Of a DNA stretch of 64,000 bases, positions 11,901-25,000 are shown one piece after another. Below the pieces are notes generated by a model that saw nothing but the letters and a program-made list of their open reading frames with translations, was not told where the DNA came from and did not search any database. Where the stretch lies: the NCBI RefSeq assembly GCF_015706575.1, contig NW_024037067.1, positions 3,906,884-3,970,883 on the forward strand, in the 5' to 3' direction. The stretch comes from Patiria miniata. Lineage: Eukaryota > Echinodermata > Asteroidea > Valvatida > Asterinidae. The translations under genes were made by a program, and so were the position numbers. Every line of letters begins with the position of its first letter. The stretch's first letter is position 1.

Positions 11901-14311
11901 ATTACTCTGCCCACAAACAATGAGAGAAAAATTCACAACCTAAACCTTTATGTGAGTATTTTTTAAAAATATTTTTGACAGGGGACTAATTTGTAGAAAT
12001 GGTGACTGGAAACAAGATGTTGGTTTACACTTGATTTGAACAAGAATAGTACATGCATGTTGTGTTTTTCTGAATGCAGCGAGCCAATATGATGGGGGCA
12101 GCCCTAGCCGAAGCCATTCTAAAGCATCGCACTGAGCAGCAGCTAGCCCAGCTGAAGCAGTCTTGGTCTGCTCAGCCACAGCCACAGCCACAGTACCGGC
12201 CACAATTTGCAGATTTCAAGGTAGGAATGCAATCCAGAATCCAGTTTGTCATTGTATTCTTTCATTATCTGGTGATTTTTACAATATATCTAAAGTGTTC
12301 TCAACTTTCGTTTTGGGATAGACTTTAAATTATTACTGTTTTATTATTATTCTTGTTTATTAGAAACAAAATATATTGATCACAAACAGCATAAATGCTG
12401 CCAATTGCAATATTTACAAAAAAGCTAAAAGTTCATACATGCAATAAAAAAAGATGATTTTGTGTCATCTAAAGAGTTCCTTTGCCTGCTATGTACATTT
12501 ATTGCCAAGTAGAGTCTTACAGATTTTCATATTTGTACGCCATATCGGCATTCTTGTATTGCAATTATCAATACTTCAATGGATTTAATACATTCCTACA
12601 CCTAACATTTTTTATCTTTAGTTTCCACAGCAACCAAGTAGCCAATCACAGCCCTCGTTAAGCCCCCAGCAGCAGTCCAGCAAGCCCCCAGAGCCTTGTG
12701 AGAGGCATCCTCTCGTCTTCAGCCTGGATCAGGTTACCGGTGATCCATCGGATACCAGTCAGGACTTGCCTGACAAGTTCTTTGAAGTCACTGTGGACGA
12801 TGTCAGAAGAATGATGGCAGATCAGCAGTTACATATGTGAGTAAAATGAGTAGCTTTTAATATTTTACTTACCTTTCTGTTTGCAACCTTTTTGTTTTAG
12901 AAATAATCACAAGCCTCCTCGTGTGCGACTCGAACCCGCGACCTCCTACTTACCACTCAACCTCTGAACACGTTGGGTCAGCCCATTCAAGCAATCTTAT
13001 GACTTCTTTTTCTTAAAAATCTTCTTATGATTTCTCTGAGCCTAAAATGTTATGTCGATAGTGGGTTAAAACCAACGATAAAGATGCATCTCTTTTGCGT
13101 TTTTATTTATCTAGGAGTGGCAGCGAGGATCAGCATCTGCAGACCAAGGCAATGCGGGAAGCAAAGGCTCTCAAGAAGGCTCAGCAATACTCCCAGGCGG
13201 CCGTCCGCGTCCACTTCTCGGACCGCTATGTCCTCCAAGGATTCTTCAGGCCTCTAGAGACCATCAAAGCTCTCAGAGACTTTATTCGAGGTCATCTACA
13301 AGACCCTGGAATTAACTTTTACCTGTACACCACCCCACCGCGTTGCATTCTCAAAGATGACTCCTTGTCTCTTTTCAAGGCTAACCTCTTTCCGGCCGCT
13401 GTGGTCCATTTTGGCTCCGAGGCAGCTTACGATCACTACCTACGGACGGATCTCTTGAGTGAGGTGACATCTTTCACCAAAGCAAAAGAGGAAGCTGCAT
13501 CAGTTGTTAGGAGCACCTCAAAGGACGGGGCTCGGGGAACAAGTGGCTCAAGCAGCAGTCGGATCGGACAGCTCGGCTTATCAAGTGAGTACTAAAACTA
13601 TTTAATTGCTATTTTCAGTCCCTGCTAGAAACGATGAGTTTTCCTCCAAGCTTGTAACCGAACACCTCTTCATTATCTTTGTCTCCAGTTTCTTCAGGCT
13701 TCCTAACAATACTAAAAATCCTTGTTTATCACTGCTTCATCTTAATGTAATCTCATTGTCTCATCCATGATGTTTTGGTGTTTTTTTTTCAATAGGTGGA
13801 GCCTCAACATCCAAAGCCTCTGCCCAAGGGAAGAAAGACGGGTCCAGTAAAAGACAGGCCACTGGCGAGGCGGCCGCCAACTCAGAGAAGATACCCAAGT
13901 GGTTCAAAATGGGTAAGTCAAACACATACTCCTTTCCAAACCACAGGCTGCTTGATATGTTATTTCTTGTCAAGGTTAGCTTTTTATATAACCATGGTTC
14001 CCAAATCCTGCATGCTCCGGCTTGTTGCATCAACTTGGGATAAAGCTTACCCTACATTTACGTGATATTGCTTTTCGCTTGATAACCATCGACTGGGCAA
14101 GGTCCTGGGACAAGATGTGATATGGTGCACCGAGTAGTCCAACACATTCTAATCTGAATCAGTTTCTCGATATAAATGTATAACTTCGGCTGTTGGGTTT
14201 TGTGGTAAGCCCGATGAAAGCCCTTACGATTACAGCCCATATTCATTAGGGTTGTCTCCACAAAGTGAAACCACTTCTTCCTGTTTTTTTTTCTTTACAG
14301 GAAAAAGGTGA
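8951..14311 (+). CDS. ASPSCR1: TUG/ASPSCR1, UBX-domain tether for GLUT4-type vesicles
   Basis: TUG binds p97/VCP through its UBX domain and, in mammals, retains GLUT4 vesicles at the Golgi matrix until cleaved. Exons: 8951-9031, 9543-9598, 10207-10422, 10846-10930, 11147-11220, 11416-11878, 12080-12220, 12622-12836, 13115-13584, 13796-13912 and 14301-14311; all phases close, giving 642 residues (human 553). N-terminal ubiquitin-like domain: VNVLLPNGRRQNVKV (about 5-80). A second ubiquitin-like region ends in SLGLTGGKAIIR (160-171). Residues about 172-380 are a Pro/Gln/Ser-rich linker. DLPDKFFEVTVDDVRRMM precedes the UBX domain (about 470-550: RVHFSDRYVLQGFFRPLETI). The C-terminal KIPKWFKMGKR matches the family end KVPKWLKLPASKR. 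The last coding exon has only 11 bases. The ATG sits in context ccaagATGGCA. Identity is secure. Confidence 0.95.
9177..9192 (+). repeat. G16 homopolymer run
   Basis: A pure run of 16 G in TUG intron 1, followed by CGTGGC. Confidence 0.9.
9846..10109 (+). repeat. Dispersed repeat, copy A (TUG intron 2)
   Basis: This 264-bp block aligns end to end with 53978-54238 in the same orientation. Shared stretches include accactgaatggtcaatc, gtgcaaaatgttgaagaaa, gctggtgaaatac and tgcactcaaggtc. Differences are scattered substitutions and small gaps. No coding potential or terminal repeats; an unclassified interspersed family. Confidence 0.85.
12911..12968 (-). repeat. tRNA-derived SINE head (copy 3), TUG intron 8
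   Basis: The minus strand reads gaggttgagtggtaag, then taggaggtcgcgggttcgag with a clean B box (GGGTTCGAGTC). The segment between A and B boxes is shorter than in copies at 40556 and 47082, consistent with a deletion. Confidence 0.6.
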
Positions 14312-17185
14312 AAGAATCATCATTAGGAATCAGTACAAGTTATGAGAATCTATTGACATTACATGTATTTGATCAAAAGCTATTTAAAAAAATAATCCTT
14401 GAGTTATTTCATTTTGTCCATTATTTAAGACACTCGTTCTGAAACATTTGTCTAACAACTGTCTACATATTGATAACACTTGTATATCCAAAAAGTTAAA
14501 ATTACATTTCTCTTTTGAAAGCATTTTTAAAATGTTGTAAAATGTTCTGCAAAGTCCTGTAATGTGTCCATGACTAGCAATTTCATAGGGAGACAAGTTG
14601 TATTTTGAGACTTTGCAGTTCTTGTTTAATTGATATTCAAAAGATCATGTGGCCTCCTTTATAATTTTTGATATGCAATTGTGTTCTTCACATTAATATT
14701 AAGCTCAAAGTTTCATTATCAAACTTCTTAACAAGATTTTTTTTAGTTTGCAGAATCAATGGTTTGTTTAATGCCGGTTTAAACTAAATCGCTCTCAAAG
14801 CTAAATGCAGACATTAAGATAGACATCTTTGCTCATAGAAAGCTATCAAAACGTGTGCTCCTTAATAATAATTTATTTCAATTAAAGAAACATCTAAGTG
14901 GTTCCTTAATTAAACAAATTTAACGTAATTGCAGTGCCTTGTGTCTTTGTTTGTTATAAAAAAGTAGAAAGCGTCAATGAACCAAATTACAATTTTATAT
15001 GACATTTGCCAAACAATTAAAACCTCACAAACTTTAACAAGTTTAAAATACTGTTTTATGAAAAGAGTGAGCAAAATGGCCCTTTCCAATAATTAAGAAG
15101 TTGGGCGAACAATCTAGAAAATATGAATTTTGTGTGCGTAGTGTATCAGCACTTTGAACTTGGCTTCGTGCCTAGCTCAGTCAATGAGAGTTTGCGATAA
15201 GGCAAATTAACTTACTGTTTGTATTGTTTGTTTGATTGTGATATTGCGACACGAAAGGGTATTGTTTCCTCCTGGAATCAAAGCCTTATCCTTGAACTTT
15301 TGGGCAAAGAATGAACCTGTTTACCTAGGCAGTCGCCAAAAGTTTGTCGCTCCCAAAAGTTTGTTCACTTGTTTTTGCTGGTCTGCAATCAACAGAATGA
15401 TTACCTCAATGAGATCAACCCCCAAAGTTTACTCGGTCGACACTGAGAGGGCAAATTTTGTACCAGTATCCTGAATGACGTGGGTCTGAATTGAACTCGG
15501 GTCACAAGTGCATTCGGTTTCCATCGCCTGTTTCGCATAGATTGATTTTTGACCGGGCCTGATTCATAAGTCCCTGCCCTGTTCTCAACATTGGCCTTAA
15601 CTTTCAGATCCTTCTTGAAATATTTTCGTGAATTCTACAGATTTTAGGAAGCTACAGCCCAGTCACGATTGCTTGACTTTGTAATTGATGCCCTATGAAA
15701 GTAAAAGTACATGACATTGTATTTTCGCAAAAGGGAATTTGTTTGCTACTTAAGAACGTAAATTTTCTAATTTTCCAAATTCTATAATTTTGCAGAATCC
15801 CAAGGCACATATCGTGTATTCCCAATACATCTAGACCCAAATATAGTGAAAGTGGCCACGATGTACTATCCATAATTGCCAAAAAAAACCTAAAACCTAG
15901 AGGTGTCTTTTGAAGTATTTTTTTTGGGGGGGGGCCTTTGGTTAAAAAGAACAACAGATATCAGTTTGGAAAAACTTCTTTTTCAAAGATACTCTTACTC
16001 TTATTATCAAGGGGAAAATGTAGTAAAGGGGGAAAGGGAGCATGAAGCCATGAATTTCAAAGGTTAAGTGTTCTGTGCGATAGTCATTTTATGAATCCGG
16101 GGTTACTTTCTGACCCGACCGACATTGCAATTCTTGTCTCTCTGAAAAAATTATGAATGGCTTCACGAGTACACGTACCGCTTTCAACCAATCAGCAGTG
16201 CGCAACCGATAAAGGAAGACCATGAATAGGAAATTCATTGGCCATAGTCCCCCGGGCCCGCAAAATGTATTACAGGTCAATAATCGCGATTTTGTTTTCG
16301 CTGAGCGCTTTGCCACTTGCGTACTGTCAACATAAATTAGAAAGAACGCTGAACTGGGAAATGTGTGCGTGTACTGCTACACAAAATGACGTGACTTACT
16401 AGAAGTAAATTCATGCGATGTTAAAAAAAAAAATAGTCAGTGCGAATTTGTAAAGTGTTGGTAGACTTTAAGATTTGTAAATTGTGAAAAAGTATAATTT
16501 ATCCATACGTAAATTTCAAAATTTTCATATCAATCAATTACAACATTTTGTCTTATTCAAGCAAGTTCTAGCACTTTTTAAGTGTGCCTTTTTTGTTTAA
16601 TCAGAGAAACTCTTTCAATCAAAGGAGTAAGTTGTGTAATTTTGGATCGGAAATCAGCAAATTTTGTTTCTCGGAGCAAGCAATATAAAAGAGTTTCTGC
16701 TCAGCTGCCTTGGTAAATTATTGAGACTGTGACAAATGGTGTATATTTTCTAAACAGCTCTATGGTATTTTCCCAAAGCTATGGCTTCCTGCACTAGTTG
16801 CTATCTTTTTTGTCACATGACTCGTAAGCCATATATATTAGAACTATTCCTGATGGGACATCTCGCAGCCTCATTCTGGCGCATCAATTCTTATGCTAAT
16901 AATCTTTCCCTTTGAACTTTGTAATCTCCCACAAATACATCACATGTCGATGACATCAACATGTTTATTCATTTGCATTTTCCCTGCACGTAATGGCTAA
17001 TCAGACCCTAGTTAGATATTAAAAGTAATTAAACTGCTGATTAAGATTAAGACTTTAAGCTGTGACAAAGGTCACATGGGATGGAACTTGGTCCGTTACA
17101 TACGCATACCAGCGGTCAACAGACTTTGAGGGGAACAGGCAGTGATGTGATGCTTTCCGACACAGATTCATGAAGACAAGTTTTG
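14312..17185. other. TUG 3' UTR and intergenic DNA, no gene recognised
   Basis: AT-rich sequence downstream of the TUG stop. No AATAAA was clearly placed near the stop. Reading frames here are short and lack family motifs or splice-consistent partners. The stretch probably holds the TUG 3' UTR and the promoter of the ABCA3-like gene; neither boundary can be fixed from sequence. Confidence 0.4.
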
Positions 17186-17213
17186 ATGGCACACGCTTTT
17201 TCGTCAGATCTTG
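17186..17213 (+). other. Possible upstream coding exon of the ABCA3-like gene
   Basis: An ATG at 17186 opens 28 bases ending at a strong donor (TTG|GTAAGTG). The ABCA exon that contains the family-like start begins at 18991 after gtgttttcag, and its frame is open from that acceptor. Splicing 17213 to 18991 is in frame and would add 36 residues ahead of MGRTWNQF. In-frame joining occurs by chance about a third of the time, so this may be a 5' UTR exon or no exon at all. Confidence 0.3.
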
Positions 17214-17753
17214 GTAAGTGTTGCTGCAATTTAATTGTTTTGATATAATTTTACTTTTACAATTATTTGTGAGAGCCAGTCATAAAAGGGAATTTCCACA
17301 GCCAGGTTTTAGAAACTGAATGCGCTTACAAAATAAGGGAACCCTAGAATAGTACATTCCTTTCCCAAAAGTTCATGAAAATTGCTCTGAAAGTACATTG
17401 GATATTTAAGTTTGCCTGCTTTCTTCTTTTCTAGAGACAGCTTTGAACCAATTGCCTTTCATTGTCTCGTGTGACATGACCCTAACATTTTGTACCCTAA
17501 CTTTTTGCGCCTATGACCCTAACTTTTTGTTACCATTTTGTGATGTGTAATGCATAAAAAATACATGTAATTGAAAGCAGGACACTAGCCACAAAATCTG
17601 CATGCATGTATGCAAATTATACAAATTCCATTGTAATTATATTCATAATTACTTTCACCAGGTAAAACGTGATTAAAAGCCAGTTGTGGATAAGGAGGCA
17701 AAATACATTTGACTCTAACCATTTGTTAAGTAATTAAGGGGGCCGGGCTGAGA

Positions 17754-17796
17754 GGGGGGGGGGGGGTATCGTGATTTTTTTTTTCTGGGGGGGGGG
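17754..17796 (+). repeat. Two G runs (G13 and G10) around a T9 run
   Basis: Low-complexity tract: 13 G at 17754-17766, a T run, then 10 G at 17787-17796. It lies in the presumed first intron of the ABCA3-like gene. Confidence 0.8.
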
Positions 17797-19070
17797 AAAT
17801 TAAGTCCACTACAACTGAAAGTTTAGTGACCTTTGCTGTTTCCAATCTCGGTCATATTTCCAGTGGAAAAGGTAAAAAAGACGCAAAAGTTTGTCGGCCT
17901 TAATTCCATGTTTGTAAATGGCCAGGAAGTTCAAAGTGTATTGTCAGACAACGACAAGTGTATCACAATGGTTAACAGTGTCCCTAGTCAATAACTCTCA
18001 TGTTGCAATACCTTTGTCAACTATGAGGAGAAAGGCAAACATATTAAGTCTTTCAGGCCTTTGTGTACTTTGCTACAGTCATACCATCCATGCACACACA
18101 AGGTAATTTTCTGAAATTGCTATTGACATGATTGTTATCTTCAGTTGCACTGATAAGTTCCCTTATGAGCTGCACAGAATTATAAAAGGAAATCCATGCG
18201 TGTATTTAAATATCCTGATGAATTACGAACTTTGTTTTAAATATGGTTTTGTGATGCCAAGCATCGTATTATATGTCGGAACAAATTTGCAGATTCAGAA
18301 AAGAACAGCCAAATATGAGCTTGATTTATGCTGCTTCACTGTCCAGTCTGTCATTAAGTTTTGGTTTGTACCGGAACTAATCTTATGCTAGTCAGTAATG
18401 ACATGGCCAGATTGCATAATGTTTCTATTCATAGTAATCTAACTGATTGTTTCGATGGCATTAATGCAGTGTCTATCCACATAATGCTCTGTGGTTGTTA
18501 TGAAACCAAGGATGAGTATAATTTGCAAAGGCAAGCATATCACAGCAGTACATTCCTTATACTACTACACTGTTTGAGCTGATTGAAATTTCATACATTA
18601 ATTAATTTCAATTTTGTCATGCCTATATGCGACCTAGTGTGTCATTGGATCTATCACTGAATGATTTATTTAATATTCAGATAATTACCGAAATAAGCTC
18701 CTCCCTTTTGGACTAATAAGGTAACAATTATCAAAAGTAACCTTTGAAGCGACTCCATATTGTAAACAAAACCAAAGTTGTTTTTATTCTTTTAACTTCT
18801 TATGTTTCCTACGGACAGTTGTGGTTCGCAAACCTTTGTGCACAATACAGGATATGACTGCTGCATTCTCAGTGCTGAACAGGTTTAATAAGAGATCTAA
18901 AACCTACCTTGTTGTTTGAAAAGCAGCAAATAGAACTTTTAAGGAATACATAGACATTTTTACATGAAAACTTACCATTTGTGTTTTCAGATGCATGTAC
19001 TTCAGCACAGTTTGCCCTTGATGCGTATTTGCATAAATTGAATATCAAGAACCTAGGACTAAAATCCAAG

Positions 19071-22000
19071 ATGGGTAGAACTTGGAACCAGTTCCTGCTC
19101 CTCTTCTGGAAGAACTGGACCCTCCAGTCACGCAAAGTCATCCTCACTATCTTCGAGATCCTTATTCCTTTGGTCTTTGCTGCCCTGCTGCTCATCATAC
19201 GCTCGTACGTGGAGTTCGAACAGTACGAGTCGCCGATAGTCTACGGTTCCCACAGTGTCAACCAGCTCCCACCGACACTTCTGCCACCAAATGTGACCAA
19301 CTCCACCCTTCCGCCGTACTATTGGAAGATTGCCTATGCGCCAAAGGGCAAAGCTGCTGATGAGATCATGAGGAGGGTGGTGGAAAGGCTGAAAACCAAT
19401 TTCACCGTGGTTCAACCTGTGCAATTGGAGAGTGGTAAGTTACAAGGCATGATACTGTTCTGAGCCTTTAATTTTAAAAAAGATGAATTGAAAGTGTCAT
19501 TATTTTCAATGGGCAATTGTCAATAAAGTCCAAATATCGAACTCTCTATTTCACAGCAATGGGTTTCAACTCTGAGGAAGATCTTCTCGCAGTCTTGAAG
19601 CTCACCCCCACTGAGAACATCCTCGGTGGCATCATCTTCCAGAGTGGTTTCCAAGACAACGGGAAGGGCATCCCGGCCAACTTGACCTACAAGATCCGAC
19701 TGAGTAACTCCATGCGGAATGTGGAGAAGCAGAGTAGTTTCATGACCCAGTGGCAGACCCAGTCGCTCTTCCCGTTCTACCAGCTGCCAGGACCAAGGAA
19801 CAAAGATGATACGTATGGCGGAGTACCAGGCAAGTCTTGTAGGATCTAGTAGATCTATGCATCCTGAAAGTTTTACCCAGGGTTTAATTAACAGTCTCTT
19901 AGTTTCAATCCAGTCATCACAAGTCGTCTAACATTAATTAAAGAAACAGGCTATTTGAAGGAATTGTGACAAAGGCGTGACCTTTTTAGTGATTAACTTT
20001 TGATTTTACTTAATTGTGATGGACTTGACCTCAACATTTTTCTATATTTAGTTCGGTTTACATTGCAAACAAATGTCGGTGTGTCACAAATTTGTGTCAT
20101 AAGTGGCAGTTTTCTCTGCTTTAAATTAACCAAGTTAAACACATTTGTAATGATTCTTTGACATCAAGTTGCTTTCGCATGAAATATGAACCAATTTTTA
20201 GTTGACCATGTACCCTGTGAACAGTTAAGTCAAAGGGAGGCTGTTCTTGCAAGCTTCACTCCCTTGAATAATTTCTTACCAAACAACTTCGCATCCAGAC
20301 CCAAAATAGTCTTTGCAGTTTTGCAAAGTTATCGACCTATCCAGAACGGTAAGTCTAAATGAATTTACATTTGAGCTTACCTTATAAGTCTTGCGTCTTC
20401 AACAGGTTACTACCGTGAGGGATTCCTGGCTTTGCAGTACGCTGTAGACATGGCCATCCTCCAAGCCCAAGGTGCTACCGTCAACCACGCGACCCTGATG
20501 CAACGCTACCCCTACCCACCGTACATAGATGACACTTATGTGGCTGTCCTACAGACCACTCTGCCAGACCTGATCATGGTCAGTCTGGTTCTGGTGGCTC
20601 TCGGTATCGCCAAGAATGTGGCTTACGAAAAGGAGAAACGATTGAAGGTAATGGCAAGGAGGACAGGGAAGGAAGGGAAAAAAAAGCTGCCAGGGTTGAA
20701 TCTTGAAAACCTTCAACTGTTTATGTGTTGTTAAAAAGTACAGAAGGGTAATAAGGCTAGCCATCCATGGCCGCAATGAGTATTTTACTAGGGTGAAGAG
20801 AGACAACTAGGGGTAAAGTGGCTTGCCCAAGGACACAACATATGACCAACAGCAGGATTCAAACCCCAGACATTCTGATCATAAGTTGCAAACCCTGACC
20901 ACTATGCAAGTCCATCCCCTTCTCTAATGTCACTAAATGGTCTTCCTTACTGTTTTTGTTTTGTTTCAAAACAGGAAGCCATGAAGATGATGGGTCTGGC
21001 CAACTGGATCCACTGGTCGGCCTGGTTCATCAAGTACTTCATCTACCTCCTCATCACCATCTCTCTCATGACGCTCATGTTCTGCATCAAGGTCGGTGAC
21101 CTCCGTGCCGCGGTGGTGACCCACAGTGACCCCTCTGTCATCTTCGTATTCCTGATGCTGTATGCTACAGTCAGCATCATGTACAGCTTTGCATGCAGTG
21201 CACTGTTCTCAAAAGGTAAAACTCAATGAACCAAATAAATGGTATCTTGTTTAGTTATTCAAAAAACCCTGCCACCAATACTTCTAGGTTGGCCCAACTC
21301 TGTAACGCAAATCTGAAATTGGTGACGGAGACATCAAATATGTCACAGTTCATTTGAATGCTGTTGTCACGTTGGAACATTGACCAATGAAAGAAGTGCA
21401 TTTGGCTCATGAATATGTATGAGTTGTTAAAGTCTAGTTTCCTGTCTCCCTTTAGCTAACTCAGCCGCGGTCGCAGCCGGTGTGTCGTGGTTCATTACCT
21501 ACATGCCGTACTACTTCATCATGTTGTTCTATCAGCGGATGACCCTGCCTGGCAAGCTGGCATGTTGCCTGCTGTCTAACACTGCCATGGGGCTGGGAAC
21601 ACAACTCATTGCTATCTTTGAAGGCACAGGTATGTGAGTGCTTGGGACTCTATTTGTGGTTCCTTCATGTGGATAGTTAGCTATTCTTAAGTTTATGCAC
21701 TGGATTTTTTTTATGACTCTGAATGTTATGATGGGAGAATTTCAAAGAGTTTCCGACCATACAGATGTTTCACAAATTATTCATTCAATATCAATTCTTT
21801 CATGCAAACTAACAGTCAAAACCACATTGACAGCATTTTCACAATTCACACCCATTTTGAAACTGAAGATCCCAAATACAATTGATGCACTTTTTTTTTA
21901 GAATAAAGTCATACTTGCTCTCTTTAAAACTTTGTAAAAGCTAAAGCAAAGAGAACTTTTTCATGTTCATTTAAAATTTCACTTTGAATAATGCATTCAA

Positions 22001-25000
22001 AGCTTACCTCTGGTTGGTGGAATGAAGGTTTCCGGCATTTAATTTAATTTCTTATTTTTTTAATTTCAGGAGAGGGCGTACAGTGGAGCAACATCAACAG
22101 ACCAGTATCGGTGGATGATGACTTCACATTGCTACACATCATGCTGATGATGGTAGGGGATATCATAATCTATGGTGTCTTCACGTGGTACGTGGAGGCT
22201 GTGTTTCCTGGAGAGTACGGCGTACCACAGGGATGGAACTTCTTTTTAAAGGTGATTAGGGAAAATTTTTGGCTGTCCGTAATCCTTCATTCTTTGACTT
22301 TTTAAAGAAATATTATGTCAGGAAAAAGTGCATTTGAATACCAGGTTTCGCCCTTTACTAATTTAATAAACACGGAATACTCATGCATTGATATCCGAGG
22401 AAATATTTGAGGAAAATTTCACAACTTCCCAAAGTTTGCTTCCATCTTAATATTTTTGTCTTTTTTCTTCTGTAGCCATCCTATTGGTGTGGGACACCCG
22501 TCATCACAGAAGTACTCGCGGGCGACAGTTTTGCAATGAAGGTTCGGTCGGGAAGTTTTTTCGAGGAGGAACCAACTGACATGGAGGCTGGGGTCCAGAT
22601 CAGGGGCCTGACTAAGGTACGGCAGAAAAGGTCCCTCTTTTTCATCATAGCACCCTCAGGTGTCCCCAATTTGCCAGATGTCCCATTTTTTTTTAATGGC
22701 AGTCAAACTATGAAAAAGTGTCATACTGTATTATATATCTCAGTACATGCTGTGAACTCAACACCTCACCTTTTACTGTTACCATGACAACCACCAACGT
22801 GACTCCTTATGATACATCTTGCAATAATTGTTGATGTTTTTCCGCAGATCTTTCCCAAGAACAAAGCGGCCGTCAACGGCATCTCCCTGAACATGTACCG
22901 AGGCCAGATCACCGTCTTACTAGGCCACAACGGTGCTGGCAAGACCACCACCATGTCCATGCTGACCGGCTTCATCCCGCCAACCAGCGGCACGGCTTTT
23001 ATGAACGGATGCAGTATCCGTGGCAACCTAGAAGGGGTCAGGTCTAGCCTCGGACTCTGCCCACAGCATGACGTACTGTTTGGAGATCTGACTGTAGAGG
23101 AACACCTTTACTTCTTTGGCAAAGTAAGTTGGCTTTGCATATCATGCATATTTATGAGCTGATATTCTTGTATTATTGGTCAAAATTTCAGGGTACTAGT
23201 ATACAAATGTCTGGTCCTAATAGCCTTCTCTATCAGACTGTTAACACACAATTGTTGTTCATGTATATTTCAAATCGTAATTATTTTCTTAACATTTAGA
23301 GAAAAATTGGAAAATTCCAATTATTTCTTGTTTGCACTATCATTGAATTTTAGCTGAAAGGTCTTACATCTTCTGCGGTTAAGAAGGAGTCAGATCACTA
23401 CATTGAAGCGACGGGCCTTCAAGACAAGAGAAAACAGCTGGCCAAGTCCCTGTCAGGAGGAATGAAACGCAAACTGTCCGTGGCCATTGCCCTCATCGCT
23501 GACTCTAAGGTGAGATTTCTTGATCGGCTGAGATACCGTTTGAAAAAGATGAGATGCTCAGTATTATTTGTGTGAGGATGAAAACAAACATTGACGGAGG
23601 TTTTTAATTCAGTGTCTTCCACAGAGGTGGATGGTGACAAAAGTAACACTGTTTGTTTTGGAAACGTTTATAATTGGCATTCTTTTTCAAAAACCAACAG
23701 GTGGTGATGCTGGACGAGCCTACGTCCGGCATGGATCCAGACGCCCGCCGGTCAACCTGGGACCTCCTTGAGACCCACAAGACTGACCGTACCATCCTAC
23801 TGACCACTCACCACATGGACGAAGCTGACCTGTTGGGAGACCGCATCGCCATCATGTCTGAAGGGGAACTGCAGTGCTGCGGAACCTCACTCTTCCTCAA
23901 GAAGAAATATGGTGAGGACAAAGCTTGATCAAGCGGCTTGCATGACCAACACTTGCTTCTCTCCACCCAGGAGTATAAATGTGTACTGGCATTAGCTGGG
24001 GAGTAACCTGCGATGGGCTGGCATCCCATCCAGGGGGAATAGAAATACTCTCAGTCGTTTCATGCCAAGGATACCGGAGATAAATGCCAGCCTGATGCGC
24101 TATATTGGCATGTGACAGACTTTTTAAGGCCCATTTGAGACCTGGACCAATTTGTGACACTACTAAGCAGAAACTATTGCTTAACCAAGTCATTAGCTAT
24201 AAGTAAAAATTAACTGAACATCAGTCATAAGCAATATACATCAAATGATATTTTGGATGAAAACCTGTGCTTGCTGAGAAAATATTGTCTACGCATATTT
24301 CTGTGCTTACTTACTCTAGGATTGTTTTTTTGACATTCTCCAGTAATTGTTTTTCCAATCAAATTGCATATTCTCTGATATTAAATCAACGTGGCACAAC
24401 ACCCTCTGCAGTAGAAGTTCACCACTTAAATGCTATTCAACAATCCTTGATCACCAAGTACATTTCGCACAAACTATTTTTTTTCTCTTCATTTTATGCT
24501 CCACTTAACGATTGACCCTACCGTCTATTTGTGTCAAAGGTGTTGGCTACCACATGGTCATGGTCAAATCCCCCCTCTGCGATGTCAGGAGGGTCTCAGA
24601 CCTAATCCACTCCTACATCCCGAGTGCCGCAATGGAGAGCGACGTTGGGGCAGAGTTGTCGTTCATCCTGCCCAACGAGGCTTCGGACAAATTTGAGGGT
24701 CTCTTCACAAAACTTGAAGAGAGCAAAGAAGAACTGGGCATCAGTAGTTACGGTGCATCGCTGACAACTATGGAAGAAGTTTTCATCAAGTGAGTAGACA
24801 TTTCTGTTGTGAATGAATGTATCATGGGGATGTTTGCTGTATGATTTATCCCAGACACCAACCCTAACTCTCTTTGGATTTTTGTGAGCAATTTTCCTGA
24901 ATCCTCTTAAATCCACCACTGTGAAAGAAACCCTTGGTACCTCCTTGTTCAGAGCTGTCAAACCTCTAATGTAATAGTACCTATGCTCTCAGTAGTACCT

